Origin: Phycisphaerales bacterium
GTDB lineage: Bacteria; Planctomycetota; Phycisphaerae; Phycisphaerales; UBA1924
Assembly: GCA_029260495.1 (NCBI GenBank)
Contig: JAJDDD010000020.1
Span: forward strand, 62,001 to 126,000
Direction: 5' to 3'
Length of the DNA: 64,000 bases
The first letter of the stretch is position 1; the number at the start of each line of letters is the position of its first letter. Made by a program: the position numbers and the translations under genes. The notes beneath the pieces are model-generated. The model was not told the DNA's origin. It saw nothing but the letters and a program-made list of their open reading frames with translations, and did no database searches. Shown piece after piece: positions 1-8,426 of this stretch.

Positions 1-65
1 CTTTCCCGGAAACCGCTCCGAACCGAACCGGGCCGGAATAATGATGACCGCGCCCTGCGCCATCC

Positions 66-1580
66 CTACGCCGTCTTCGCTTTGAGCTCAGTCACCAACT
101 GCTTGATCTGATCGCGCTTCGCGCGGATGTCTTTGTATCCGATATCCCGCATCGCGATTCCCGACGCCAGCGCCCCCGCTTCCTGCGCATCTGCGATGTC
201 TCCCGAATCCGCCGCCTTGCGCAGGAGCGCCGTCATCAGCGCATATCGAAGCTCAATCCCCAGATTGTCATCGGGGGAGTCATACGCTTGCAGGGCTCCG
301 CGCAGCGTTTCCACCGCTTCGGTATGCCAGCCGACTGCGTCAAACGCCTGCCCCAGGTACACCTGCGAAACAAACCGTGACTTCGCATCATTCTGCGATT
401 GCTGAAAATACTCGATCGCTTGATCGTAGTTTTCAAGCGTAAAGTGACGCTTCCCGAGCTGAAACTTGAATCCCAGGTCCGTCGGGTACGCATGAACGCA
501 AAGCTCCAGCTCCTTAATCTCCATCTCTATATATTTTGTCTCTGCTTGCTCAAGTGTCTGCTCGGCGTCAGCATCTCCGTTCTTCGCCGCCTCGCGCAGC
601 TGCCGAAGCTTCCGTCGCGCCCGCCGAAGCTGCACGTCTCCAGCCTTCTGCCGAAAACGAAACTCGCTGAGGTCTTTGTGCGCCTTGAGAAGAATCTCCA
701 TCGCCAGCTTCTCGCCCGCAGATGTTCCTCCGTCAATGAGCGCATTGGCGTACTTCAACACCGCCGCTGAATCAGACGGCCTTGCTTCATAGTCCTGCTT
801 CGCAGCCGCAAGCAGCCGCGACTGGGCATCCTCGGTTTTGACAATGCGGTCCCCCTCTTCAAGCAGCCGCTGCTCTTCGTCATCGCGAATGTTCTTCCGG
901 AAACCGCCTGTATCCCCCGTCGCGTCATACCCGCCGCTCGTCATGGTCGCCTGTGCGCTCAGGTTGCGCAGCTGCGCCTCAAGCGCCGTATCCGTCCGAT
1001 CCAGAGACAACGCGTCATTCCCCGCCTGCACCGCCAGGTCATACGCGCCAAGCTCAAGAAAAAGATCCTTAAGCTTCACAAACGTCTCTTTCTTCGGCTT
1101 CTCATCACCGCGGGCCCGGTTCAGCACGCGCTCACCAATCCAATACGCCCCCTCAGCCACACCCAGCTTTGTCCCCGCAGCAATTGCCTTCATCCCCGCT
1201 GGCACATCCGCAGGCCTTGCCCCCCACACCAGGAGCGCCCTCAGGTACCGATCAACCCCATCCTTGCCGTCAAAGTTCTTGAGTTGATCCTTCGTCGCGC
1301 CCGGCTTCTTCGCCCGCGCTGCAAAATCCAGCGCGCTCTTCATGAACAACTCCAGCCCCGTCTGGCTCGCCGGATCCTGTCGCAATCCCTGAAGCCACAA
1401 TGTCATCGCGTACTCATAGTTCCCCGTGTCGTGAACGGACTGAGCATGCTTGTAAAACTTCGCTGCTCGGGCGGAGTCAGAAGGCAGCCCCCCGCTGCCC
1501 GGCGATCCGGCGTCCACAGAGCCTTCGCCGGCGCCGCCAGCCTCATTCGGCTCATCCGATTTTTTCCGAAACAACGCCAA
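66..1580 (-). CDS. TPR-repeat cytoplasmic protein
   Basis: Predicted protein of about 504 residues made almost wholly of helical repeats. The segment near the N-terminus (FYKHAQSVHDTGNYEYAMTL) and a later one (FTLENYDQAIEYFQQSQND) read as tetratricopeptide repeats, which bind protein partners. A charged helical stretch rich in Arg, Glu and Gln lies in the middle. There is no signal peptide. I chose a TTG start at 1580 (protein begins ALFRKKSDEP) because a GGGAG sits 8 nt upstream; the ATG at 1622 adds 14 unlikely residues and has a poor ribosome site. Such TPR proteins occur across Planctomycetes, but I know of no proven function. It lies upstream of smpB's 3' end in the opposite reading context and does not define an operon partner. 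Confidence 0.8.
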   Translation of the reverse strand: MALFRKKSDEPNEAGGAGEGSVDAGSPGSGGLPSDSARAAKFYKHAQSVHDTGNYEYAMTLWLQGLRQDPASQTGLELFMKSALDFAARAKKPGATKDQLKNFDGKDGVDRYLRALLVWGARPADVPAGMKAIAAGTKLGVAEGAYWIGERVLNRARGDEKPKKETFVKLKDLFLELGAYDLAVQAGNDALSLDRTDTALEAQLRNLSAQATMTSGGYDATGDTGGFRKNIRDDEEQRLLEEGDRIVKTEDAQSRLLAAAKQDYEARPSDSAAVLKYANALIDGGTSAGEKLAMEILLKAHKDLSEFRFRQKAGDVQLRRARRKLRQLREAAKNGDADAEQTLEQAETKYIEMEIKELELCVHAYPTDLGFKFQLGKRHFTLENYDQAIEYFQQSQNDAKSRFVSQVYLGQAFDAVGWHTEAVETLRGALQAYDSPDDNLGIELRYALMTALLRKAADSGDIADAQEAGALASGIAMRDIGYKDIRAKRDQIKQLVTELKAKTA

Positions 1581-1711
1581 CTGATGATCTCCCGTATGCC
1601 CTTCCTGACAGGCATGACTCATCCGCCCATGCGCCCGGACATGGATGCTATGACACCCTGCGCCCCACCGCCAATCTGAGCCGAAAAAGAACCTGTTTCG
1701 TATTCATCACC

Positions 1712-2194
1712 CTAAATCCGCTTGGACATCGCCCGCTGGATGTCTCGTTCATCCTCGCGCTTGCGGAGGTCTTCGCGCTTGTCTGAGCGGCGCTTCCCCC
1801 GGGCGACCGCCACCTGCAGCTTAATGCGCCCATCCTTGAAATACATCTTCAGCGGCACCAGCGTCACGCCTTTGCCCGCAGACTCCATCACAAGCTTCTC
1901 CATCTCGCGCTTGTGAGCAAGAAGCCGCCGGGGACGAGTGGGTTTGTGATTGTGGGCGGTCGCGGGGGGATATTCCGCAATGTGAGCGCCGATCAGCGTC
2001 AGACGCAACGGCGACTCCTCCGCCCGAACATACCCCTCCGCCAGCGACGCCTGACCATCACGAACGCTCTTGACCTCAGAGCCAATCAGAATCATCCCCA
2101 CCTCAAGCGTGCGCTCGATGTGATATTCATGCCGAGCTTTCCGATTCAGAATCTCAGGTTCCGGCGTCTTCTTTTTGTGTGATCGACCTGCCAT
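1712..2194 (-). CDS. smpB: SsrA-binding protein SmpB
   Basis: SmpB binds tmRNA and delivers it to ribosomes stalled on broken messages, so that the nascent peptide is tagged and the ribosome released. The 160-residue product has the family pattern: N-terminal NRKARHEYHIERTLEVGMIL, then GSEVKSVRDGQASL, the beta-barrel, and the basic C-terminal tail (KRRSDKREDLRKREDERD) that enters the decoding centre. Length is normal. The open frame continues far upstream, but similarity begins at MAGRSHKKK, so I start at 2194; an ATG three codons upstream (2203) is an alternative. It is divergent from mqnD, with only about 40 bases between them for both promoters. No tmRNA gene was recognised in the window. 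Confidence 0.96.
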   Translation of the reverse strand: MAGRSHKKKTPEPEILNRKARHEYHIERTLEVGMILIGSEVKSVRDGQASLAEGYVRAEESPLRLTLIGAHIAEYPPATAHNHKPTRPRRLLAHKREMEKLVMESAGKGVTLVPLKMYFKDGRIKLQVAVARGKRRSDKREDLRKREDERDIQRAMSKRI

Positions 2195-2233
2195 GGGGAA
2201 CATCCGAGTGTAGCCAGCGCGGCGGGCAGGCGT

Positions 2234-3163
2234 ATGCGTATGATCGGGCTGATGAGCCACGATGAGCCGAACACTGCCCTGCTGACCATCGGCCACTCCC
2301 CCGACGCCGACGACGCATTCATGTGGTGGCCCCTGGGCGACATCGAAACGGGACGCGAGCCTTCGATCGACACCGGCCGCTTCCGCTTCCGCGCCGTCGC
2401 CCGCGATATCGAAGAGTTGAACCAACGGGCTGCAGGCGTCGGCGATTTGGATCTCACCGCCATCTCCGCCCACAACTATGCGCACGTTGAGGATCGCTAC
2501 GCCATCACCAGCAGCGGCGCCAGCATGGGAGATGGGTACGGCCCAAAGGTCGTTGCCCGCCCCGATCGAGCCGCGAGCGGACTGGAAAATCTCATCGAGT
2601 CCGGCGGTGTGATTGCGACACCCGGCGAGCGCACAACCGCATTCCTTGCACTTCAACTGTGCGCGCGCCGTACGGTTGCCCATCGCGCCATGCTCTTTTC
2701 TGAGATCGTCGCAGCGGTGCAGAACGGCGTCGTTGACGCCGGGCTCGTCATCCACGAAGCCCAGCTCACCTTCGCCGACTCGGGGCTTGAGCTTCTCGTC
2801 GATCTCGGCGACTGGTGGAAACGCGAAACAGGGCTGCCCCTGCCTTTGGGGCTGAATGTCATCCGGCGTGATCTTGACGAGCGGTTCGGCGCCGGCGCGT
2901 CGCGGACCGTCGCGGGGCTCCTTCAGACATCCATCAAACATGCCCTTCGCGAGCGCGCCCAGAGCCTCGATGTCGCGATGGAATATTCAGCAGGCGTCGC
3001 CCCAGCGATCGCAGACCGCTTCGTCTCGATGTATGTGAATGCTCTGACGCTGGATGCCGGCCCGGAAGGCGCCAAAGCGATTGAAGAACTCCTGAGTCGA
3101 GGCGCCAACGCTGGCCTGTGCCCGCAACTCGATCGGCCGATTGAGCTGGTCCTGCCGGAATAA
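2234..3163 (+). CDS. mqnD: Menaquinone biosynthesis protein, MqnD type (1,4-dihydroxy-6-naphthoate synthase)
   Basis: MqnD acts in the futalosine route to menaquinone, converting cyclic dehypoxanthine futalosine to 1,4-dihydroxy-6-naphthoate. The fold is that of periplasmic binding proteins, but it works in the cytoplasm. The N-terminal GHSPDADDAFMWW matches the HSP(D/C)PDD motif of this family, followed by the typical DLTAISAHNYAHVEDRYAI and GPKVVARPD segments; MqnA would instead show a YLN-type start. At 309 residues it is slightly longer than usual. Three in-frame ATGs (2234, 2240, 2252) are possible and I took the first. MqnA/MqnD share a superfamily, so the sub-assignment rests on the N-terminal motif. 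No other mqn gene is nearby. Menaquinone synthesis by this route is common in Planctomycetes. Confidence 0.85.
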   Translation: MRMIGLMSHDEPNTALLTIGHSPDADDAFMWWPLGDIETGREPSIDTGRFRFRAVARDIEELNQRAAGVGDLDLTAISAHNYAHVEDRYAITSSGASMGDGYGPKVVARPDRAASGLENLIESGGVIATPGERTTAFLALQLCARRTVAHRAMLFSEIVAAVQNGVVDAGLVIHEAQLTFADSGLELLVDLGDWWKRETGLPLPLGLNVIRRDLDERFGAGASRTVAGLLQTSIKHALRERAQSLDVAMEYSAGVAPAIADRFVSMYVNALTLDAGPEGAKAIEELLSRGANAGLCPQLDRPIELVLPE

Positions 3164-3216
3164 CGGTTCGTGGCTGCGTTCTTAAGCCGGCGTGACGCCG
3201 CCCTCGCAGAATATCG

Positions 3217-3996
3217 TCAAGCTTTCATGCGACGGCGGCGATCACACACCAGGCCGCCAACAATAAATACGCCGATGGTGGACGGCGTTGGAAGTTCAAG
3301 GAGCTCGACACGCCGAATATTTCCGCTCACTGTGCTCCCCGCAAACAAAGCGCCGAACACGGCGCCCTGCACACCGGTCGTTCCATCAAAACGAGGCGAG
3401 ATCGAGCTCTCACCCGAATCAAACGTCACGATCGAACCATCAAAGTAAACCTCCGCGTCGCCAACTCCGTCGGTGTTGAGGATTGTAAGCGTGTGATATG
3501 AGTCTGTAGCCGTCCCGGCAGGGACGACACCGGAGGCGAAGAGCGCGCCCGATGGCCCGGCGCTGGTTTGCGCGCGGATCTGCAACTCGCCCGCTGGGTC
3601 AATATTGAAATATGCGAGATATCGGTTCAGAGAATTGTCCGTGTACCAGAAGCCAAGACCGCTTGATCCGGGCGCGGTGGACGTCATCCGAGCCTCCATC
3701 GTGATTGACCATCCGTTTGAGGACAGGTCATCACGACGCCCGCTCGTCAATGGATCGTTGTACCAAAGCAACTCCGTGAGCGCATCGTCCGTGACACTCC
3801 AAGCATTCAGTCCCTGATCAATCACAGGCCCTCTTGTGACCGTCCCTGCATCCTGAGCAATCTGCCAATCGCCGCCTGCCACAGAAGATGGATCGGGCGC
3901 CGGACTCGCAGCCTGCGCGTCATAGAGCGCGGCGGTGGTCTGACCGACGGAAACTGAGGACGTTCCCAAAAGAAATGCCATAGCAATGACGTGCAT
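3217..3996 (-). CDS. Secreted LamG-like protein with PEP-CTERM-like sorting tail
   Basis: Exported protein of 259 residues. It starts with a short signal peptide (MHVIAMAFLLGTSSVSVGQ) and ends with a proline motif, one hydrophobic helix and a basic cluster (LPTPSTIGVFIVGGLVCDRRRR), the layout of PEP-CTERM/exosortase substrates. The body is beta-rich with Trp/Tyr/Gly segments such as GLGFWYTDNSLNRYLAYF, suggesting a concanavalin-A-like (LamG) jelly roll, but I cannot name a ligand. An AGGAG lies about 11 nt before the ATG. The tail has TPS rather than a strict PEP, so exosortase processing is inference. No exosortase gene is in the window. Confidence 0.8.
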   Translation of the reverse strand: MHVIAMAFLLGTSSVSVGQTTAALYDAQAASPAPDPSSVAGGDWQIAQDAGTVTRGPVIDQGLNAWSVTDDALTELLWYNDPLTSGRRDDLSSNGWSITMEARMTSTAPGSSGLGFWYTDNSLNRYLAYFNIDPAGELQIRAQTSAGPSGALFASGVVPAGTATDSYHTLTILNTDGVGDAEVYFDGSIVTFDSGESSISPRFDGTTGVQGAVFGALFAGSTVSGNIRRVELLELPTPSTIGVFIVGGLVCDRRRRMKA

Positions 3997-4030
3997 TGGT
4001 CGGTTTCTCCTCTTCCAGACTAAATTGTAC

Positions 4031-4042
4031 CGCTATATAGCG
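4031..4042. repeat. 12-bp perfect palindrome in divergent intergenic region
   Basis: CGCTATATAGCG reads identically on both strands. It lies about 35 bases upstream of the secreted protein gene ending at 3217, inside an AT-rich 280-base gap between divergent genes (3997-4278). It could be an operator or part of a promoter; nothing else in the gap was recognised. Confidence 0.25.
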
Positions 4043-4278
4043 CAACTACAAGGGTTTCACCCCATATTGCATTGGCCCTTTTCGCATCCACACTCAGATG
4101 GCAAGAGAGAGAAATGGGGAGAATAAGGAAAAATCCCCGTCCGAAAATCCATGGAAAAGGCTTGTGATATGCCACCAGCGTGGGATAATCGCCCCGGACG
4201 CTTCGTGTGAACTCCTCCAAACGTGATCGCGAAGCGTGGGGCCAATTTTGTTCAATACTGATCCTGGAAGGAATCGGG

Positions 4279-4788
4279 ATGAAAGGTTGCTGGATGAGCC
4301 AAGCTGCGAGTCCGCTCCAGACCGGTCGCGACTTCGCGCCGCCCAGCGTCACGCAATACAGCGTGTTCCTGGATAACAAGGTCGGGAAACTGCTGGACGT
4401 TGTCGAAACGCTGGACACTCATGCTGATGGTCGCATTTGTGCGATTTCGGTGCATGAGGCCTCTGATCACGCCGTTGTGAGAGTCATCACAAACGCCGCC
4501 TGTTCAGCCAAACTGGCGCTTGAAAAAGGCGGGTTCGCGTTCTCTGAAACGGACCTGCTGGTTGTGGAACTGGTGAGCGGGCACACGCTGGAAAGCTTGT
4601 GCCTTTCTCTTTTAACCGCAGAGTTAAACATCCGCTTCGCCTATCCGTTGATGTTGCGTCCCAACGGCACGCCAACCATCGCTTTGGCGGTGGATGATAC
4701 AACGCTGGCGGGGCAAATCTTACGGCGAAAAGGCTTTCGACTGCTCGGCGAGAACGACCTGCCGAAAGGCTATGACTCTCAGAGTTGA
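4279..4788 (+). CDS. ACT-domain regulatory protein (annotated acetolactate synthase-like in planctomycetes)
   Basis: Product of 169 residues. VTQYSVFLDNKVGKLLDVVE is a classic ACT-domain opening, and a second ACT-like half begins around LCLSLLTAELNIRFAYPLML and ends near RRKGFRLLGENDL. ACT domains bind small ligands, often amino acids, and control enzymes. Homologous stand-alone proteins in planctomycetes are commonly labelled acetolactate synthase by transfer, yet this protein has no ThDP-binding or catalytic domain, so it can only be regulatory. Start ATG 4279 has GGAAGG upstream; the ATG at 4207 would add a poorly coding stretch and the ATG at 4294 is a further alternative. It lies about 100 bases before panC, another gene whose pathway shares ketoacid precursors with branched-chain amino acids; the link is suggestive only. 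Confidence 0.8.
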   Translation: MKGCWMSQAASPLQTGRDFAPPSVTQYSVFLDNKVGKLLDVVETLDTHADGRICAISVHEASDHAVVRVITNAACSAKLALEKGGFAFSETDLLVVELVSGHTLESLCLSLLTAELNIRFAYPLMLRPNGTPTIALAVDDTTLAGQILRRKGFRLLGENDLPKGYDSQS

Positions 4789-4884
4789 ATGCAGCCCACT
4801 TCCGCTCTGGCGTCTGAGCTTCAGCTTCGTGATTGTTCACCTCAAGAGGCTGACACGCGAAGGCTCTGTGCTTGAGGCATGCGC

Positions 4885-5715
4885 ATGAAGATTGTGCGCA
4901 CAGACCGTGAACTTGCACCCTATGCCGGCGGCATCTTTGTGCCCACGATGGGCGCGCTGCACGAGGGGCATCTCGCATTGATTCGAAAGGCAGCCCGTCT
5001 GGCTGGCGACGAACTGGCGGTCGTTGTGAGCGTCTTCGTTAATCCCGCACAGTTTAATGAGCCAGCTGACTTTTCCAGCTATCGGCGCGATCTTGATCGG
5101 GATGTTGACCTCGCTGCGGACGCCGGCGCGACATGCGTCTTTGCGCCGGATGTAAGGGAGGTGTATCCCGATGAACTCGACGGCTCCAAGAGAGATCCGG
5201 GACCGATGCCCCGAGTTGCGACGGAGCCGGGTTTGGAAGATCAATTTCGACCCGGTCACTTTGCCGGCGTGGTGATGGTCGTGCGCCGCCTTTTCGATCT
5301 CGTCGGGCCATCGGCAGCAGTTTTTGGCGAAAAAGACTGGCAGCAGCTTCAAGTCGTTCGCGCCCTCTGCACGATGGATAAACGCGCCATAGAAATTGTA
5401 GCCCATGAAACTGTGCGCGAAAGTGACGGGCTGGCGATGAGTTCGCGCAACTCCAGACTCAATCTAGAAGAACGCAAACGGGCAGCCTCCCTCTATCGCG
5501 CCCTTTGCGCGAGCCAACAGGAGTCAACGCCTGAGCGCGCCGAAAAAGCGATGCGTCAGTTACTCGATCGTGAGGGCGTCCAGACGGAATATGCAGTCGT
5601 CCGAGATGCAGAAACTTTGCTCCCGCCGGAGCGTCGGGATGGCCCACTCCGTGCGCTCATCGCGGGCCGATTCGGAGAAGCGCGATTGCTCGACAACATC
5701 GCCTGGCCCGGATGA
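4885..5715 (+). CDS. panC: Pantothenate synthetase (pantoate-beta-alanine ligase)
   Basis: Condenses pantoate with beta-alanine using ATP, the last step to pantothenate (vitamin B5, precursor of CoA). The sequence has the nucleotidyltransferase motif TMGALHEGHL (HxGH type) near the N-terminus, VFVNPAQF, the RPGHFAGVV segment, GEKDWQQL, and the KMSKS-equivalent MSSRNSRL. Length (276 residues) is normal for the family. I start at ATG 4885 because GAGG lies 7 nt upstream; ATG 4879 is only 1 nt from that site. No panB or panD is adjacent. The racemase-like gene follows convergently after about 20 bases. Confidence 0.96.
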   Translation: MKIVRTDRELAPYAGGIFVPTMGALHEGHLALIRKAARLAGDELAVVVSVFVNPAQFNEPADFSSYRRDLDRDVDLAADAGATCVFAPDVREVYPDELDGSKRDPGPMPRVATEPGLEDQFRPGHFAGVVMVVRRLFDLVGPSAAVFGEKDWQQLQVVRALCTMDKRAIEIVAHETVRESDGLAMSSRNSRLNLEERKRAASLYRALCASQQESTPERAEKAMRQLLDREGVQTEYAVVRDAETLLPPERRDGPLRALIAGRFGEARLLDNIAWPG

Positions 5716-5737
5716 AGCAAGCGACATTCTGCAAGCC

Positions 5738-6433
5738 CTACGCTGACTGAATCGACTGTCTAATCGCTTCATCCACGAGCAATCCAACAGGGTCATAGGT
5801 TGGAAGCGACGGGCGCTCGCTGGCAAAGAGCAAGGGAGTTTCAGTTGAGCCAAGAATCACACCCTCGCACCCCTGACTCGCGAGCTTGTCGATCGCGCTG
5901 AGCATGAGCAGCCGCGATTCCTGCAAGACATCACCTTCGACCAGTTCCGAGAAAATGATGTGATCGATCGCCTCTGAATCATCTTCATCCGGAGCATGCA
6001 CGATGACGCCGTGCATGCCGAGCACGGTCTGATAGATGGATCCGCGCATGACGAGTTTGGTGCCGAGTATCCCAACCGTTCGGCGATGCTCGTCGCACAC
6101 TACCTTCGCGACGACATCGATCATGTTGATCCAGGGGATGGGGGAGCCGGCTTCGGCGAACTGGATCGCGTGATGGGCAGCGTTGTCAGGAAGAATGCAA
6201 AAATCTGCGCCGGCGGCGGCCAATGTGTCAGCCGACCAGCACAGCATCTGCCCAACGCTCTCCCAGTCTCCCGCCTGAATTGCTTCAAGATAGTTGGCGA
6301 AGGGAATATTGTGCAACGTGATGAGGGGGCGATCGGCGCGAGCTTTGATGTGCGAAGCTCGCTGGGCAATTTCGCGATAGCAAAGGGCTGAACCCTCAGG
6401 GCTGACCGCCACGATGCCAATATGTTTCGCCAA
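5738..6433 (-). CDS. Aspartate/glutamate racemase-family protein lacking both catalytic cysteines
   Basis: A 231-residue Asp/Glu racemase-superfamily protein: AKHIGIVAVSPEGSALCYRE at the N-terminus, FCILPDNAAH in the first half and GVILGSTETPLL in the second. Active members use two cysteines, typically in PCNT and GCTE motifs, for two-base racemisation. Here the positions hold Asp (about residue 83) and Ser (about residue 196). Some family members lack the first Cys, but loss of both argues against ordinary racemase chemistry. I start at TTG 6433, with GGAG 8 nt upstream, which gives the usual family length; the ATG at 6544 adds 37 residues without family similarity. It is convergent with panC and divergent from hscB. 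It may be a different isomerase or lyase, or a binding protein. Confidence 0.8.
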   Translation of the reverse strand: MAKHIGIVAVSPEGSALCYREIAQRASHIKARADRPLITLHNIPFANYLEAIQAGDWESVGQMLCWSADTLAAAGADFCILPDNAAHHAIQFAEAGSPIPWINMIDVVAKVVCDEHRRTVGILGTKLVMRGSIYQTVLGMHGVIVHAPDEDDSEAIDHIIFSELVEGDVLQESRLLMLSAIDKLASQGCEGVILGSTETPLLFASERPSLPTYDPVGLLVDEAIRQSIQSA

Positions 6434-6585
6434 GAGTCGTGCTCCATGATTGCCGAACCGGGCGGGCGTGACGACGCAGGCGCCCCAGGGTGACGCGCCC
6501 ATGCTCACTGGTGAAAGCCGCTGCGTCAATACGCTGGGACACAAAACGGGAGATACGCCGCAGCAAGGCCGCTATTCTTCAGGTC

Positions 6586-7128
6586 ATGAGCTTCGACCCT
6601 TTCGCTGCGCTCGGCCTTCCTCGCCAGTTTGATCTTGACCGCGATGCGCTTCTGACCGCTTGGCGTCGGACGAGCGCCCAGGCTCATCCCGACCGGGCGG
6701 GGAACGACGCTGAAGCGGCGCGCCGGACGGCGCAGATCAACGACGCCCGCCAGACGCTCGAAGATCCCGAATCCCGGGGCAACGTGCTTCTTGCCCTGCT
6801 CGGCGGACCCACCAAAGAGGAGAACAATGCTCTGCCCGATGGCTACCTGATGGAGATTCTCGAACTGCGTGAAGAGATGGAAGACGCAAAAGCGGCCGGC
6901 GAAAGTCTGGAGGAGTTTGAAAAGTTGGCGCAGGAGCAGCGGGCACAGCACATCGCTGAGGTTGGTGAAATGTTCACCGCCCTCAATGAGACGCCGAACA
7001 AAGAGGCCCTCGCAGCCATTCGTGTCGAGTTGAACGCCTGGCGGTACGTTGAGCGCATGATCGAACAGCTGGATCCGGAATACAACCCACAGCGCGCGGA
7101 CTTCCCTCTGAAGCCAGGCGCGGAGTAA
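6586..7128 (+). CDS. hscB: Fe-S assembly co-chaperone HscB (J-domain protein)
   Basis: HscB recruits the scaffold IscU to the Hsp70 HscA and stimulates its ATPase during iron-sulphur cluster transfer. The 180-residue protein starts with MSFDPFAALGLPRQFDLD, the short J-domain variant of HscB, has the essential HPD at residues 34-36, and then the C-terminal three-helix domain (DGYLMEILELREEMEDA) that contacts IscU. The frame stays open to 6490, but similarity begins at 6586. No iscU, hscA or fdx is adjacent, so it is separated from the usual isc operon. A CNNM transporter gene follows 23 bases later. Confidence 0.9.
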   Translation: MSFDPFAALGLPRQFDLDRDALLTAWRRTSAQAHPDRAGNDAEAARRTAQINDARQTLEDPESRGNVLLALLGGPTKEENNALPDGYLMEILELREEMEDAKAAGESLEEFEKLAQEQRAQHIAEVGEMFTALNETPNKEALAAIRVELNAWRYVERMIEQLDPEYNPQRADFPLKPGAE

Positions 7129-7151
7129 AGTCGCCCGGGCGGGCGCCACAC

Positions 7152-8426
7152 ATGTCCTCTGCTGAACTCCCATTTATTCTGACGCTCCCCGCGCTGCTGG
7201 CGTTGTCTGCCTTCTTCTCCGGTTCGGAGACAGCCCTCTTCGGGCTGACCCAACATGAGCGGTTTCAGTTGCGACAGCGCGGCGGGATCGGCGCCGCTGC
7301 AACCCACGCGCTGCTCATGCGACCTTCGCGGCTGCTCATCACGATCCTGCTGGGAAACATGGTCGTCAACGTTGTGTATTTTCTGATTTCAAGTGTGCTT
7401 ACGCTGCGCGCAGAGGGCGCGCTCGCAGCGACGCTCGTCAGCTTGACCACGCTGCTGGCGCTGATCCTTGTTGGAGAGGTGTTGCCCAAGATGGCCGCGG
7501 GCGCCGCCAGAGCGCGCTGGTGCGGCGTGGGGGCGCCGCTGCTTTTAATTGTTCATCGATCGCTGGGCCCCGCGCCGGCGATGATCGAGCGCTTCATTAT
7601 CGCGCCGCTCTCGCGCGTCGTGCGCCCGACGCGCAGTGGTCATCAGGTGACCTCCGACGAACTCGGCGCCTTGCTCAAACTAAGCCTCGATCAGGGAGTA
7701 ATTGAATCCGCCGAAGCCGGCCTGCTCGACGCGGTGACCGAGCTGAGCGTACTAAAGGCGCGCGATGTCATGACGCCGCGCGTGCAGCTTCCCTGCCTCG
7801 ATTCGGGCGCTGGACGAGATGATCTCATCACATTTCTGCGCGAAACGCCAACCGCACGAGTCCTTTTGTGCCAGGGTTCGATCGACGCCGGCGTCGTCGG
7901 CGTGCTCAACCCGCGGGAGTTTCTCTCTCGCGTTGGGCGGGGCGAAAGGAGCATCCAACTCGGAGCTCATGCCCGGGCGCCGTTATTTGTTCCCGAGCAG
8001 GCGCGACTCGATCAGGCGCTTGATCGCATGCAAAAACGCCGGGAGCGCATCGCGGTGGTTCTTGATGAATATGGCGCCGTCGCGGGCGCGATCACCCTTG
8101 AAAATATCACCGATCGGCTCATCGCAGGGCTCGCAGGCGCCGGCGCGATGTCGGAGACGACTCTCAATATCGAGCGCATCAGCCCGTACACCTGGCGACT
8201 CCCTGGCGCGCTCGCAGCCCATGACTGGGACGAAGCTTTCGGCATGGCTGCGCACGCCGGCGACGCGACCATCGCCGGATTCTTTGTGCGCGAACTCGGA
8301 CGCATTCCCCATCCGGGTGACGAAGTGCGCATTGAAAACGTGCATCTGCGCGTCGAAACAATGGAGAAGACCGCCATTCGCTCACTTATTCTCACGCTGG
8401 ATTCAGAACCGGAGCCAGAGCCATGA
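7152..8426 (+). CDS. CNNM/DUF21 membrane protein with CBS pair and CorC_HlyC domain
   Basis: A 424-residue inner-membrane protein. Residues about 5-190 form the CNNM (DUF21) domain with hydrophobic helices and the signature FFSGSETALFGL; then a CBS pair (KARDVMTPRVQL ... LDEYGAVAGAITLENI) and a C-terminal CorC_HlyC domain (RISPYTWRLPGAL ... GFFVRELGRIPHPGDEV). Family members, including CorC/MpfA and eukaryotic CNNM, are implicated in magnesium and other divalent-cation homeostasis; the older name hemolysin is misleading. The stop codon overlaps the start of the next gene (ATGA), so the two are co-translated and may form a heteromeric transporter. Confidence 0.92.
   Translation: MSSAELPFILTLPALLALSAFFSGSETALFGLTQHERFQLRQRGGIGAAATHALLMRPSRLLITILLGNMVVNVVYFLISSVLTLRAEGALAATLVSLTTLLALILVGEVLPKMAAGAARARWCGVGAPLLLIVHRSLGPAPAMIERFIIAPLSRVVRPTRSGHQVTSDELGALLKLSLDQGVIESAEAGLLDAVTELSVLKARDVMTPRVQLPCLDSGAGRDDLITFLRETPTARVLLCQGSIDAGVVGVLNPREFLSRVGRGERSIQLGAHARAPLFVPEQARLDQALDRMQKRRERIAVVLDEYGAVAGAITLENITDRLIAGLAGAGAMSETTLNIERISPYTWRLPGALAAHDWDEAFGMAAHAGDATIAGFFVRELGRIPHPGDEVRIENVHLRVETMEKTAIRSLILTLDSEPEPEP

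Noticed and set aside
1-65. Possible gene remnant at the window's left edge
   Set aside because: Only 65 bases and no frame with a recognisable motif.
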